DNA of 37,978 bases from an uncultured Caryophanales bacterium (GTDB taxonomy: Bacteria > Bacillota_I > Bacilli_A > RF39 > UBA660): assembly GCA_947168625.1 (NCBI GenBank), contig CAMVMQ010000004.1, positions 1 to 37,978 of the forward strand, in the 5' to 3' direction. The notes under the pieces were generated by a model. The model searched no databases. It was not told where the DNA came from and worked only from the letters and a program-made list of their open reading frames with translations. The translations under genes were made by a program, and so were the position numbers. Positions 29,427 to 37,977 of the stretch are shown one piece after another (positions within the stretch are counted from its first letter, which is position 1; each line of letters begins with the position of its first letter).

Positions 29427-31916
29427 CTACTGAGTTATTTTCTTATATCCATAATAATCTCTTAATACAGCTAAATAATCAAGCTTATCAACGTTACCAT
29501 CACGATTAACATCTGCTGCTACTTTATAAGCACCACTATACTTTGTATAACCATAATAATCTCTTAAAATAGCTAAATAATCGAGTTTGTCAATAGTACC
29601 ATCCCCATTTACGTCTCCATAAATAACAATATTGTACGAGCTTTCTTTTCCGGCAATTTTAATTTTTAGAGTATCTCCTGTTACAAAAGTGCCACTTTTT
29701 TCTATTCCATTCTTATCATCTACTCGAGCACTGATACCATCACTAACTTTCTTTAGATTATTAATAAGACTATTAATACCTGTATTAATATCTATGCCAT
29801 AAATATAATCATTATTATACTTAATACCACTAGAACTCAACGCCTTATCAACACTTACTTCACTTCTTCTGATATTTAAAATATACTCTTTAACACTACC
29901 ATCTTCAGCTTTAACACTAATATTAATTTTATTTAATCCAACAATTAAATCAAAATTCTTAATATTATCACTTGTACTAGTAGTATCTTCAAATTCATAA
30001 GTTAAATTAATATTATTTACCTCAAATGGAACTTCTAAATTATATTCTAAAGTATTTTTATCAAAAGTAAAATCAAGTTTATCTATAGTTAAACTCTTCA
30101 AACTATTATTACTAGATAAAGTAATATTTTCTTCTTTAGCCTTTTTTATAATAGTTAAATTGTAATAACTAACATCGCCATTTTCTGCAGTAACTGTAAT
30201 AGTTTTTTTATTTTCCCCTGGAAGAAGATTTATAGAACCAGTACCAGACACTGATGCTTTACTACTAATAGAAGAAGCTTCTAGTAATACCTCATTAGTG
30301 GTACTTTCTACTTCAATAAGATAATTAAGATTATTATACTTAAAGTTATCAATATCATCGCCATCTATTTTAATAGTTTTTAGATAGCTATTAGGATTTT
30401 TATTAGCAGGCGCAGCAACTTTATTACTTGGCATATTTTCATAAACTGGAATAATAAAAGCTAAAGGTTCATCAAAAATACCAGATATTGCACTATAACT
30501 ATTATAAGTACTAAGCCCCTCAGTTAAAGGTGCAGTAATATTTTGCATATATTGATGACTATATCTGTTAGAATCAGTGACATTAAATTTCTGAAAATAT
30601 AACGTATTCTGTCCAACACTAATATAATCTTCGCTCAAGAATCTAGCTCCTCCATTAATTGATTTATATGGAGTATCCCATGGTCTTAAATAAGAAGTAC
30701 CACTATGATCTTCTCCCCCCATTGCCCAAACTAGACCATTAATTGCTGGATTACTACCGGTTGCTTTAATATTATAAAAATTATAATATCCTGAATATTT
30801 ATTACCATTATAGGTAAATTCATTACCCAATGAAGCAATACTACCATTTATTCCTTGTTCTTGGAGAACTCTACTAGCCAAATGTACTGGGCTAACATTA
30901 TAATTGTTCGCAGCATCCATAAAAGCCGTAGTATAACTATCTTCACTATACTTTTTATAAAGTCCAGGCATAAAACTATTTCCAAGAATCTTATCAACTA
31001 CATCTGATGTCTGAAAAGATGCTTCATAAGACAAAGACTCAAACATGAAGATATTCTTGGTATTTAAATAATTTCTTGGATCCATAAAATACTTAATTGC
31101 CTCTTCACTAGCATACCACCAATTAACTTCTGTATTATGGCGATAATACTCATCTTTCTCATAACTATAACTATAATCTTTCTTGCTACGATAACCCTCG
31201 CCATATGTGTAATAAACAAGATTCCTTCCTTTTACACTCTCATTTTCGATTACTGTATTCCAATCTAAATTAGTTTTGTACGCGATAAAATTCCATTTAG
31301 GATACATTAAATGAATTTTAGTTAAATCATCTATATAGCTCTCAGGAAAACCAGCTGATTTAAGGCTTTCCTTATACAAAGTAACACTTTCATCATTATC
31401 ATCTACTTCTACATCGGTAATAACATAAGTTCCGCAAACATATCCTTCTTTATTATCTCCGTAAGATACTTTGTACCAGTTTGAGCAATAGCCAGCAGCT
31501 CCTAAAGTATCATCAAGAACAGTCATTTCAGTATCACATGATAATCTATCAATAATTTTACCATTAATACTCTCTCTTACTGTTAATGGATCATCATTCT
31601 CAATACATGATACTTTTCCTTTAATATTCTTATTAACTTTATTAATACTAATATATTCTCCACAAGAAAAGCCTTCAAGAATGCCTTGCTTAATTTGATA
31701 CCATTTACTACAATTATTATTACTACCAGCATTATTATTTAGTATTTCAACTGAAGAATTACAAGAAAGTCCTCCTATTACATTACCATCGATACTACTT
31801 CTTACATTTAATGGGGATGTATCTCCTCCTGAACATATAACGGTCCCAGTATCTGCTTTAACACTGTGTACAATAGATATAAATATTATAAATATAAATA
31901 ATAAATATTTCTTCAT
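29427..31916 (-). CDS. secreted SH3-glucosaminidase-cadherin-dockerin protein
   Basis: An 829-residue exported wall hydrolase. After a signal peptide (ending VHSVKADTG), two SH3b units, each with paired Cys, cover residues 25-165. Residues 180-500 look like an endo-beta-N-acetylglucosaminidase (LytG/LytD-like), with the region YEASFQTSDVVDKILGNSFM and SPVHLASRVLQEQGI containing the likely catalytic Glu. Two cadherin-like sandwiches follow, near 515-595 and 605-690. The C-terminus has two dockerin type I calcium loops, DVNGDGTIDKLDYLAILRDY and DVNRDGNVDKLDYLAVLRDY. The dockerin implies a cohesin partner elsewhere. Confidence 0.85.
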   Translation of the reverse strand: MKKYLLFIFIIFISIVHSVKADTGTVICSGGDTSPLNVRSSIDGNVIGGLSCNSSVEILNNNAGSNNNCSKWYQIKQGILEGFSCGEYISINKVNKNIKGKVSCIENDDPLTVRESINGKIIDRLSCDTEMTVLDDTLGAAGYCSNWYKVSYGDNKEGYVCGTYVITDVEVDDNDESVTLYKESLKSAGFPESYIDDLTKIHLMYPKWNFIAYKTNLDWNTVIENESVKGRNLVYYTYGEGYRSKKDYSYSYEKDEYYRHNTEVNWWYASEEAIKYFMDPRNYLNTKNIFMFESLSYEASFQTSDVVDKILGNSFMPGLYKKYSEDSYTTAFMDAANNYNVSPVHLASRVLQEQGINGSIASLGNEFTYNGNKYSGYYNFYNIKATGSNPAINGLVWAMGGEDHSGTSYLRPWDTPYKSINGGARFLSEDYISVGQNTLYFQKFNVTDSNRYSHQYMQNITAPLTEGLSTYNSYSAISGIFDEPLAFIIPVYENMPSNKVAAPANKNPNSYLKTIKIDGDDIDNFKYNNLNYLIEVESTTNEVLLEASSISSKASVSGTGSINLLPGENKKTITVTAENGDVSYYNLTIIKKAKEENITLSSNNSLKSLTIDKLDFTFDKNTLEYNLEVPFEVNNINLTYEFEDTTSTSDNIKNFDLIVGLNKINISVKAEDGSVKEYILNIRRSEVSVDKALSSSGIKYNNDYIYGIDINTGINSLINNLKKVSDGISARVDDKNGIEKSGTFVTGDTLKIKIAGKESSYNIVIYGDVNGDGTIDKLDYLAILRDYYGYTKYSGAYKVAADVNRDGNVDKLDYLAVLRDYYGYKKITQ

Positions 31917-31934
31917 CCAATCTACCTCTAATTA

Positions 31935-31943
31935 ATTATATCA
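31935..31943 (-). promoter_or_regulatory. extended -10 promoter of the glucosaminidase operon
   Basis: TGATATAAT, a TGn-extended perfect -10 (hexamer 31935-31940), lies 18 bases before the glucosaminidase start codon. No good -35 is seen at 17 bases, although a TTGACA occurs farther upstream at unsuitable spacing. Confidence 0.5.
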
Positions 31944-32000
31944 TTCTTCTAATCTTTTTTCTACCCCTACTTCTCTATTTTACACCTAGATTGTCAAAAT

Positions 32001-32029
32001 TAAAAAGCAAGCACATAATAGTGCTTACT
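32001..32029 (-). terminator. intrinsic terminator
   Basis: A 9-base stem with one G-T pair (AGTAAGCAC/GTGCTTGCT, arms 32021-32029 and 32006-32014), loop TATTAT, followed by five T residues. It overlaps the stop codon of the anchored Ig-like gene. Confidence 0.8.
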
Positions 32030-33161
32030 TTACTCTTCCAACACTTTGATAATTAATTGAGTAGTTGCTTGTTACATCATTACCATTTTGATCATATATA
32101 ATAGCTCTACTAGGAGATATTATATCCTTAGTGTCTGTTTTAATTCTCTCTAATTTGATGCTATTTACTTTATGTCCTTCTACTAAGTTAATAGTGGATA
32201 TATATTCTGGATTACTTGCAAATGATGAATCATCTTGATCTAGTGTGCTTATTGTTATACTTCTCTTTTTAACAGTACAAGTAAGAATATAATCACTATT
32301 TGTATTATCATCCCACTTGTAACTTTTTTCTAATTTAGCAATAACATTATATTTGCCAGCATCAATTGCACTTCTTTGATTTACTATTATTCCATTAGAT
32401 ATCGTAGTTAAAGTTAAATTACTGCCATCATAGATAAGATTAGGATTACATACTGGTCTATTAACGATAGTATTATCTTCCATGCAGTTTATCTTTTCAG
32501 AAGTTTCTCTTTTATGAATAACTTTACTTTTAGTTGAAGTTTCAATACTAATTTCTGCTTTTATCTTCTTGCCAAGTAAATTGGATTGATCATTTTTATC
32601 TTTGCATTCACTAATGTTTCCATGGCAAGATTCCTCGATATAGATGGCAACAAGATATTCATCTTCATTTAAAGTTAAATCCTGCTGTGTATCAGTAAGT
32701 AATAATCTATTATTAGGCATAGTATCATACCTAGGAGATAAATTACCATTATATAAAAGATTATTATTCTTATAAAGTAACCATTTGACACTTTCATCTT
32801 TTAATTCACAATCAATATCAACATTATGAAGGGCAATATCATAAATGCTTTCCTCTGGATTATCAGCATTTCCTGATACCCAAAACTTAAGTTTAAGTAC
32901 TTCTTTTTTATTCATAACAGTATTTATATCACTAGTATCTATTGTCACAGGAATCATCATTCCTTCACTAGATAATACTCTAATATCATTTCCTTCAGTA
33001 TCTTTATCATATCTAATATTAGGGATAATATCCTTAGTAATTAAATTAATATTAGATGTATCACTTGTATTAATAGCAAGAGTTACACCTACTACCGAAA
33101 GCAAGATAACTATAAATAAAAGAGCAATTACCCTAACATTTTTTTTAATAAAATCTTTCAT
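32025..33161 (-). CDS. N-terminally anchored extracellular protein with Ig/MBG-like domain
   Basis: A 378-residue protein. KKNVRVIALLFIVILLSVVG and following residues form one N-terminal membrane helix. The exterior has an unassigned beta-rich domain (residues 40-210) with several Cys (near 128, 179, 185, 226 and 238). A C-terminal region follows with GKYNVIAKLEKSYKW and GNDVTSNYSINY, typical of MBG-like bacterial Ig repeats. No enzyme motif is visible. It is monocistronic with a promoter and a strong terminator, so it may be a surface adhesin or structural protein. Function is not known. Confidence 0.75.
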   Translation of the reverse strand: MKDFIKKNVRVIALLFIVILLSVVGVTLAINTSDTSNINLITKDIIPNIRYDKDTEGNDIRVLSSEGMMIPVTIDTSDINTVMNKKEVLKLKFWVSGNADNPEESIYDIALHNVDIDCELKDESVKWLLYKNNNLLYNGNLSPRYDTMPNNRLLLTDTQQDLTLNEDEYLVAIYIEESCHGNISECKDKNDQSNLLGKKIKAEISIETSTKSKVIHKRETSEKINCMEDNTIVNRPVCNPNLIYDGSNLTLTTISNGIIVNQRSAIDAGKYNVIAKLEKSYKWDDNTNSDYILTCTVKKRSITISTLDQDDSSFASNPEYISTINLVEGHKVNSIKLERIKTDTKDIISPSRAIIYDQNGNDVTSNYSINYQSVGRVK

Positions 33162-33188
33162 TCTTTTTCTCTCCTATTCTCAAGTATA

Positions 33189-33217
33189 ATTATATAATAA
33201 AAGAACTTGAAAAACAA
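33189..33217 (-). promoter_or_regulatory. promoter of the anchored Ig-like gene
   Basis: TTGTTT (33212-33217), a 17-base spacer and TATAAT (33189-33194). The -35 lies within the loop and stem of the upstream terminator. Confidence 0.55.
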
Positions 33218-33221
33218 GTCC
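33195..33221 (-). terminator. intrinsic terminator after the TtcA-like gene
   Basis: A 7-base stem (GGACTTG/CAAGTTC, arms 33215-33221 and 33203-33209) with loop TTTTT, followed by TTTTATTA. It begins at the last base of the stop codon. Confidence 0.7.
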
Positions 33222-34042
33222 TATTTATCATAATCTTCTAAAAAAGAATGATAAGTTTTAGCTATTTTATATCCTATAATACAGTTTAAATTTACATTAT
33301 TTAAACTTCTAAAAATATTTAAATCAATATCATTATTCTTTTTTTTAAGTTCTCTTATTAACTCTTTTATTTCTTTTCTCTTACTTATATCTTCTCGACT
33401 AGCCTTTTCAGTAAACGAACATGCACAGTTGATAAAATTAAGTTCATTCTTATCTTTCCAGGCTATAATAGCACTTTCTTTAACTAAGTATAATGGTCTA
33501 ATAAGTTCTAATCCTGGAAAATTATCACTATGTAATTTAGGCATCATTGTCTTTATCTCAGCTCCATAAAACATCGATAATAAAGTAGTTTCAATAACAT
33601 CATCAAAATGATGACCTAAAGCAATCTTATTACATCCCAATTCTTTGGCTTTATTATAAAGAAAGCCTCTTCTCATTTTAGCACACATATAGCAAGGACT
33701 ATCAGGAGATAATTTACCTGCTACTTCAAAAATATCTGATTTGAATATCTCTACTTGTAAATTAAGTTCATTAGCAGTATCCTCTATCATCTTGCGATTA
33801 TAATCACTGTACCCTGGATCCATAACTACGTATTTAGCTTCAAAGGGAAACTTACCATGTCTTATTAATTCTTCTATACATTTAGCCATTAAAAATGAAT
33901 CCTTGCCGCCACTTATACATACCATAATTTTGTCATTTTCCGTAATCAATTCATAATCTTGAACAGCCTTTATAAACTTGCTCCAGATATCTTTACGATA
34001 AGTAGTGATGATACTTCTTTCAACTTCTTTATATTTTTCCAT
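33221..34042 (-). CDS. TtcA-like PP-loop ATPase, probable tRNA 2-thiolation enzyme
   Basis: A 273-residue protein. The adenylation PP-loop SGGKDSFLMA is near residue 44. CYMC (near 117) and the later single Cys pair around CAC (near 207) resemble the iron-sulfur ligands of TtcA/TtuA enzymes. ALGHHFDDVIET is the conserved histidine/Asp block after the PP-loop. Such enzymes add sulfur to tRNA cytidine 32 or uridine 54; which position is used here is not determined. AGGAGGAAGAAAATGT precedes the start. It is monocistronic. Confidence 0.85.
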   Translation of the reverse strand: MEKYKEVERSIITTYRKDIWSKFIKAVQDYELITENDKIMVCISGGKDSFLMAKCIEELIRHGKFPFEAKYVVMDPGYSDYNRKMIEDTANELNLQVEIFKSDIFEVAGKLSPDSPCYMCAKMRRGFLYNKAKELGCNKIALGHHFDDVIETTLLSMFYGAEIKTMMPKLHSDNFPGLELIRPLYLVKESAIIAWKDKNELNFINCACSFTEKASREDISKRKEIKELIRELKKKNNDIDLNIFRSLNNVNLNCIIGYKIAKTYHSFLEDYDK

Positions 34043-34062
34043 ACATTTTCTTCCTCCTCGTT

Positions 34063-34071
34063 AGTATATCA
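34063..34071 (-). promoter_or_regulatory. extended -10 promoter of the TtcA-like gene
   Basis: TGATATACT gives a TGn-extended -10 (hexamer 34063-34068) 21 bases before the ATG. No -35 is seen. It follows the T tract of the preceding terminator directly. Confidence 0.45.
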
Positions 34072-34072
34072 C

Positions 34073-34113
34073 AAAAAAGATATTTATGGTACCTTTTTAA
34101 TATCATAAATATC
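34073..34113 (-). terminator. intrinsic terminator after the YolD-like gene
   Basis: A perfect 10-base stem (GATATTTATG/CATAAATATC, arms 34104-34113 and 34079-34088) with a 15-base loop, then six T residues. The stem encodes the last residues of the upstream protein. Confidence 0.75.
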
Positions 34114-34473
34114 GCTAAAAGGAATTTTAATTCCTCCTAGTAGAATAATGTACTTATTATCTAAATCCAGTCTTCTTACTTTTTTCCTAATTGTTAAATA
34201 TTTACCGCCATCTTTATTTACATCCTTTTTAAAATAAACAATGTCATAAATACTCTCTAAATCAACATTTAAAAGTTTATCATTTATTTCTTCTTCTTTA
34301 TCTATACTTATATCTATCTTATTATCCATTACTTTTTCTTCTTCAAGTAATGCTTCTTTATATCCTGTTAAAGCTGCAAAGGGAGCAAAAATACCCGCTC
34401 TAAGTTTTATATTCATCTTCATATGATTAGATTTTGGCCTTTCCAAATTTATAATATCATCATACCTACTCAT
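34084..34473 (-). CDS. YolD-like protein
   Basis: A 129-residue protein. The N-terminus SRYDDIINLERPKSNHMKM and the later RAGIFAPFAAL are typical of the YolD family. YolD proteins accompany Y-family polymerases (YolD-UvrX) on Bacillus chromosomes and phages and are probably functional partners or regulators. The ATG at 34473 has GGAGG 5 bases upstream and overlaps the polymerase stop by 8 bases. A longer frame to 34485 is not supported. A terminator follows. Confidence 0.85.
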   Translation of the reverse strand: MSRYDDIINLERPKSNHMKMNIKLRAGIFAPFAALTGYKEALLEEEKVMDNKIDISIDKEEEINDKLLNVDLESIYDIVYFKKDVNKDGGKYLTIRKKVRRLDLDNKYIILLGGIKIPFSDIYDIKKVP

Positions 34474-35941
34474 GATGTCCTCCAATCATTTTATTTCGCA
34501 TAATAGTAGTAGCTCCGTCTTCTAAATCCATTCCTTTATATATAGCATTCTTTCCGTATTTCATTTTTATTTCCAAGATAACCTCTTCTACCCTCTTATC
34601 TTCTTCTTGGTCATCAAAAGTATTATTGCTAAATAAGTCTAACTGTTTAATCTTTCCTCTTTTCTTATATTCTTCTTCATTAATAACATCAAATGATACA
34701 TATATTTTTCTTATTAATAAATTTCTTTTAACAATATCATCATATAACTTAAGAATATTATCCATAATTATTCTAAATGAATATGTATAATCTTCAAGTG
34801 AAATACTTTTATGGCTTTCTTTAGGGATTTCTCTTCCGTAATAATCTCTCTTTACTTCACCACTATAACCATTAAAAATATTTTCTCGGTCATAAATAAT
34901 AGTGAGATAAATTCTGTTGCATACAAGGTTTTTCTTAATTAAATCTAGACATAGTAAATCAGTCATTTCTTTAACAATAACTTTAGCTTTTATATAGTCA
35001 TAAGGTTTTAGTAATACTTGACCGCTTGATATACTGTTCATTCTTGGCTTATAGTCTTTTATATCCTTAATAGTACAAGGTTCTATTCCCCAGGCATGAT
35101 CAATAAGTATCTCAGCATTCACACCAAATAACTTATATAATAGTTCTTCATTATATTTATCACTTAAACTTCCTAAAGAACATCTAGCAATATCTCCCAT
35201 TGTATAAAGGTTATTATCCCAAAGTTTCTTTGCATAACCTTTTCCTACACGCCAAAAATCAGTAATAGGTGTATGTTCCCAAAGTAATTTTCGATAGTTT
35301 ATTTCATCTAAAGAAGCAATTCTGACCCCATCATTATCTGCTTTAATATGCTTAGCAACAATATCCATTGCTACTTTTGCTAAATATAGATTAGTACCAA
35401 TACCAGCAGTCGCAGTTATTCCTGTTTCTTTTAATATATCTTTAATAATTTTCATAGTAAGTTCATGAGCATTCATCTTATACATTTCTAAGTAATTAGT
35501 AGCATCAATAAACACTTCATCAATTGAATAGACATGAATATCTTCTTTTGCAATATATTTTAAATAGATATTATATATTTTTGTACTATACTTAATATAT
35601 AAACTCATTCTAGGCTTTGCAATAATAAAATCGAGTTCTAGGTAAGGATTCATTTTTAAAATATTATTATTATATGTTTTATCCGTAAACTTTTTATAAT
35701 TAATATTTTTTCTTCTTTCTTTATTTACTTCTTTTACCTTTCTTTGAACTTCAAATAATCTTTCTCTTCCTCCAATACCATAGGCCTTAAGAGAAGGACT
35801 TACTGCAAGACATATAGTCTTAGAAGTACGTGAAGAATCCGCTACTACTAAATTAGTTGTAAGAGGGTCAAGATCTCTTTCACGACATTCAACGGAAGCA
35901 TAAAAACTCTTTAAATCAATAGCAATATATACTTTATCCAT
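34466..35941 (-). CDS. Y-family DNA polymerase (UvrX/DinB-like)
   Basis: A 491-residue lesion-bypass polymerase. The metal-site motif YIAIDLKSFYASVECRERD lies near the start, the catalytic SIDE motif is in VYSIDEVFIDATNYL near residue 147, and the helix-hairpin region follows GITATAGIGTNLYLAKVAMD. The C-terminal little-finger and extra regions match UvrX size more than DinB (about 350-415). The ATG at 35941 has GGTGG 5 bases upstream and lies 17 bases after the promoter -10. Longer frames to 36013 would run through the promoter and are excluded. yolD follows with 8 bases overlap. Confidence 0.93.
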   Translation of the reverse strand: MDKVYIAIDLKSFYASVECRERDLDPLTTNLVVADSSRTSKTICLAVSPSLKAYGIGGRERLFEVQRKVKEVNKERRKNINYKKFTDKTYNNNILKMNPYLELDFIIAKPRMSLYIKYSTKIYNIYLKYIAKEDIHVYSIDEVFIDATNYLEMYKMNAHELTMKIIKDILKETGITATAGIGTNLYLAKVAMDIVAKHIKADNDGVRIASLDEINYRKLLWEHTPITDFWRVGKGYAKKLWDNNLYTMGDIARCSLGSLSDKYNEELLYKLFGVNAEILIDHAWGIEPCTIKDIKDYKPRMNSISSGQVLLKPYDYIKAKVIVKEMTDLLCLDLIKKNLVCNRIYLTIIYDRENIFNGYSGEVKRDYYGREIPKESHKSISLEDYTYSFRIIMDNILKLYDDIVKRNLLIRKIYVSFDVINEEEYKKRGKIKQLDLFSNNTFDDQEEDKRVEEVILEIKMKYGKNAIYKGMDLEDGATTIMRNKMIGGHHE

Positions 35942-35957
35942 CTCTACCACCATATTA

Positions 35958-35986
35958 ATTATATAAAATATCCTTCTTTTAGTCAA
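35958..35986 (-). promoter_or_regulatory. promoter of the polymerase-yolD operon
   Basis: TTGACT (35981-35986), a 17-base spacer and TATAAT (35958-35963). This is nearly consensus, and transcription should begin near 35951, about ten bases before the ATG. Confidence 0.8.
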
Positions 35987-35995
35987 CAATTTTAT

Positions 35996-36009
35996 AGTAC
36001 GTATGTTTG
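35996..36009. promoter_or_regulatory. candidate LexA (SOS) box
   Basis: CAAACATACGTACT on the minus strand matches 11 of 14 positions of the Gram-positive SOS consensus CGAACRNRYGTTYC. It lies 9 bases upstream of the polymerase -35. Y-family polymerases are classic SOS genes, so the location is sensible, but a single match of this quality could be chance. Confidence 0.35.
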
Positions 36010-36020
36010 CCAATAAATAG

Positions 36021-36051
36021 AAAAAAATATAGAGTTATATTCTCTATATTT
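36021..36051 (-). terminator. intrinsic terminator after the lipoprotein gene
   Basis: A perfect 10-base stem (AAATATAGAG/CTCTATATTT, arms 36042-36051 and 36025-36034), loop AATATAA, then TTTT. It ends just after the stop of the lipoprotein at 36050. Confidence 0.8.
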
Positions 36052-36472
36052 AATTATTAATTGTTACTTTAATATCATTACTATCTAAATCTTTTAAATC
36101 ATTAATATGACCTATCTTAGTATAACTATAATTAGTCGTAAATGACTTATAAAATATTACCAAGCAATTATTCCCGTATAACATTACATCCCCTTTATTT
36201 ATCATTTTAGGAATACTAGGATTTGTAGTAAATCCATTATCTAAATAAACATATTTTTCATTGCCATTTAACTCTTCCATATTAATATCTAAGGGTAATA
36301 TATTTAATAATTCTTTAACGGTTTGGTTATCTTCTAAATCTAAAATATAATCATCATTATCAATTGTAATATTTATCTTATCCATAATATCTTTCACTCT
36401 CTTATCTTCTTTTTTACTAGCACAGCCTACTAATAATAGGAAACAGATAATTATTAATACTGATTTTTTCAT
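36050..36472 (-). CDS. lipoprotein with cyclophilin-like fold
   Basis: A 140-residue lipoprotein. The signal peptide ends in the lipobox LVGC (Cys17), so it is attached to the outer face of the membrane. The rest matches the cyclophilin-like-2 domain family: DLEDNQTVKELLNILPLDINM, ELNGNEKYVYLD, INKGDVMLYGNNCLVIFYKS, then NYSYTKIGHI. These domains lack proven prolyl-isomerase activity. It overlaps trxB by 4 bases (ATGA) and is the last gene of a redox operon, so it may be induced with it. Confidence 0.87.
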   Translation of the reverse strand: MKKSVLIIICFLLLVGCASKKEDKRVKDIMDKINITIDNDDYILDLEDNQTVKELLNILPLDINMEELNGNEKYVYLDNGFTTNPSIPKMINKGDVMLYGNNCLVIFYKSFTTNYSYTKIGHINDLKDLDSNDIKVTINN

Positions 36473-37377
36473 AATTTACTATTTATGTATTTAATTGCTT
36501 CAGTAGAGGCTACTGCTCCATCACTTGTGGCTGTTACTAACTGTCTTAAATTCTTAGTGCGAGCATCTCCTGCTACAAAAATACCCTTTCTATTAGTATG
36601 ACAATTTTCTTTAGCTATAATATATCCCTTATCATCCAAATTAATAATCTTAGCAAAATTTTGATTTTCTGGTATTTGACCGACTGCTATAAAAAGAGCT
36701 GATATTTTTAATTCTTTTCTATTATTATCAATGTCCATTACTTCAATACTATCTAGTTTATAACTTCCGTTTAACTTAGTTACATTACTATTATAGATAA
36801 AAGTAATATTATCTTTTTCTTTTAATTTATTTAATGTAGATTCTTCCCCTTTAAAAGTATTCCTTCGATGAATTAAATATACTCTACTTGCAATATCTGA
36901 TAAATATATAGCATCTTCTAAAGCAGTATTTCCTCCCCCTACTACTGCTACTATTTTGCCTTTATAAAAAGCTCCATCACAAGTAGCACAATATGATACT
37001 CCTTTTCCTACTAAATCGCCTTCATTAACAAGGCCTAATTTTCTATTTTCACTTCCTGTTGCAAGTATTAAAGCTTTGCATTTATATTTGCCATTATTAG
37101 TTACTACTTCCTTATACTTAGAATAATTTTTAATTTCAATTACCTTATCAAAAACAAACTCAGTACCTGATTCTTTTGCCTGATTATACATATTAGTAGC
37201 CAAGTCAAAACCAGATATATGATTATTAGCGGGATAATTTTCTATATCCAAAGTATTAATAATTTGTCCACCATAAGCTTTTGCCTCAAGGACTAAGACT
37301 TTTTTATTAGCACGCCTAGCATATATGGCGGATGTTAACCCTGCTGGTCCTGCTCCTACTACAATAATATCATGCAT
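36469..37377 (-). CDS. trxB: thioredoxin reductase
   Basis: A 302-residue flavoenzyme passing electrons from NADPH to thioredoxin. The FAD site is VVGAGPAGLTSAIYARR at the start; the redox-active CATC lies in YCATCDGAFYKGK; the NADPH site is VVGGGNTALEDAIYLS; and the late FAD motif is FVAGDARTKNLRQLVTATSD. All active residues are present and length is standard. It overlaps the peroxidase gene by 1 base and the lipoprotein by 4. Its TGA stop is in the overlap. Confidence 0.96.
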   Translation of the reverse strand: MHDIIVVGAGPAGLTSAIYARRANKKVLVLEAKAYGGQIINTLDIENYPANNHISGFDLATNMYNQAKESGTEFVFDKVIEIKNYSKYKEVVTNNGKYKCKALILATGSENRKLGLVNEGDLVGKGVSYCATCDGAFYKGKIVAVVGGGNTALEDAIYLSDIASRVYLIHRRNTFKGEESTLNKLKEKDNITFIYNSNVTKLNGSYKLDSIEVMDIDNNRKELKISALFIAVGQIPENQNFAKIINLDDKGYIIAKENCHTNRKGIFVAGDARTKNLRQLVTATSDGAVASTEAIKYINSKL

Positions 37378-37925
37378 TATTTTTCCTCCAATAATCTTAT
37401 TATTTCCTCTTCCATATTCTTTGGATTAAAAGTCGGATCATATCTTTTTACAACATTACCTTTTCTATTTACTAAAAACTTTGTAAAATTCCAAACAATA
37501 TCCCCTTCTTTTTTACATGTCGTACTTATTTTTCTAATAGCTTTCATAGCAGTCTTATTTTTAAGTCCTTGTACTTCTTCAGTAGGCATTTCTTTCTTTA
37601 AATATGTATATAAAGATATTTCATTATCTCCATTTACTTCTATTTTAGACATTTGATCAAACTTAGTATCATATTTCATTGTACAGAATTCATGGATTTC
37701 ATCATCTGTTCCTGGTGCTTGATGACCAAATTGGTCACAAGGAAAATCTAATATTTCTAATCCTTTATCATGATATTTTTCATATAACATTTCTAGTCCT
37801 TCATACTGCGGAGTAAAACCACATCCAGTTGCGGTATTTACTATTAATAGTACTTTATCTTTATATTCATTTAATTTAATATTACTCCCATCTCTTTTCT
37901 TTACTTCATAATCATATATACTCAT
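37377..37925 (-). CDS. glutathione peroxidase-family thiol peroxidase
   Basis: A 182-residue cytoplasmic peroxidase. The peroxidatic Cys is in NTATGCGFTPQYEGLE (about residue 35), and the second block is LDFPCDQFGHQAPGTDDEIH, with the third WNFTKFLVNRKGNVV supplying the catalytic Trp-Asn. It is the Cys form, not selenocysteine. In bacteria such enzymes usually take electrons from thioredoxin, which fits trxB directly downstream with a 1-base overlap. A strong promoter stands upstream. Confidence 0.94.
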   Translation of the reverse strand: MSIYDYEVKKRDGSNIKLNEYKDKVLLIVNTATGCGFTPQYEGLEMLYEKYHDKGLEILDFPCDQFGHQAPGTDDEIHEFCTMKYDTKFDQMSKIEVNGDNEISLYTYLKKEMPTEEVQGLKNKTAMKAIRKISTTCKKEGDIVWNFTKFLVNRKGNVVKRYDPTFNPKNMEEEIIRLLEEK

Positions 37926-37948
37926 ATTATCTTCCTTTCTATAATTTA

Positions 37949-37977
37949 ATTTTATAATAATTGCTTTTATGTGTCAA
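37949..37977 (-). promoter_or_regulatory. promoter of the peroxidase-trxB-lipoprotein operon
   Basis: A perfect TTGACA (37972-37977), a 17-base spacer and TAAAAT (37949-37954), 24 bases before the ATG. No operator palindrome is obvious. Confidence 0.8.

Noticed and set aside
35942..36013. Longer N-terminus for the Y-family polymerase
   Set aside because: It includes the promoter -35 and -10 and would lie ahead of the transcription start.
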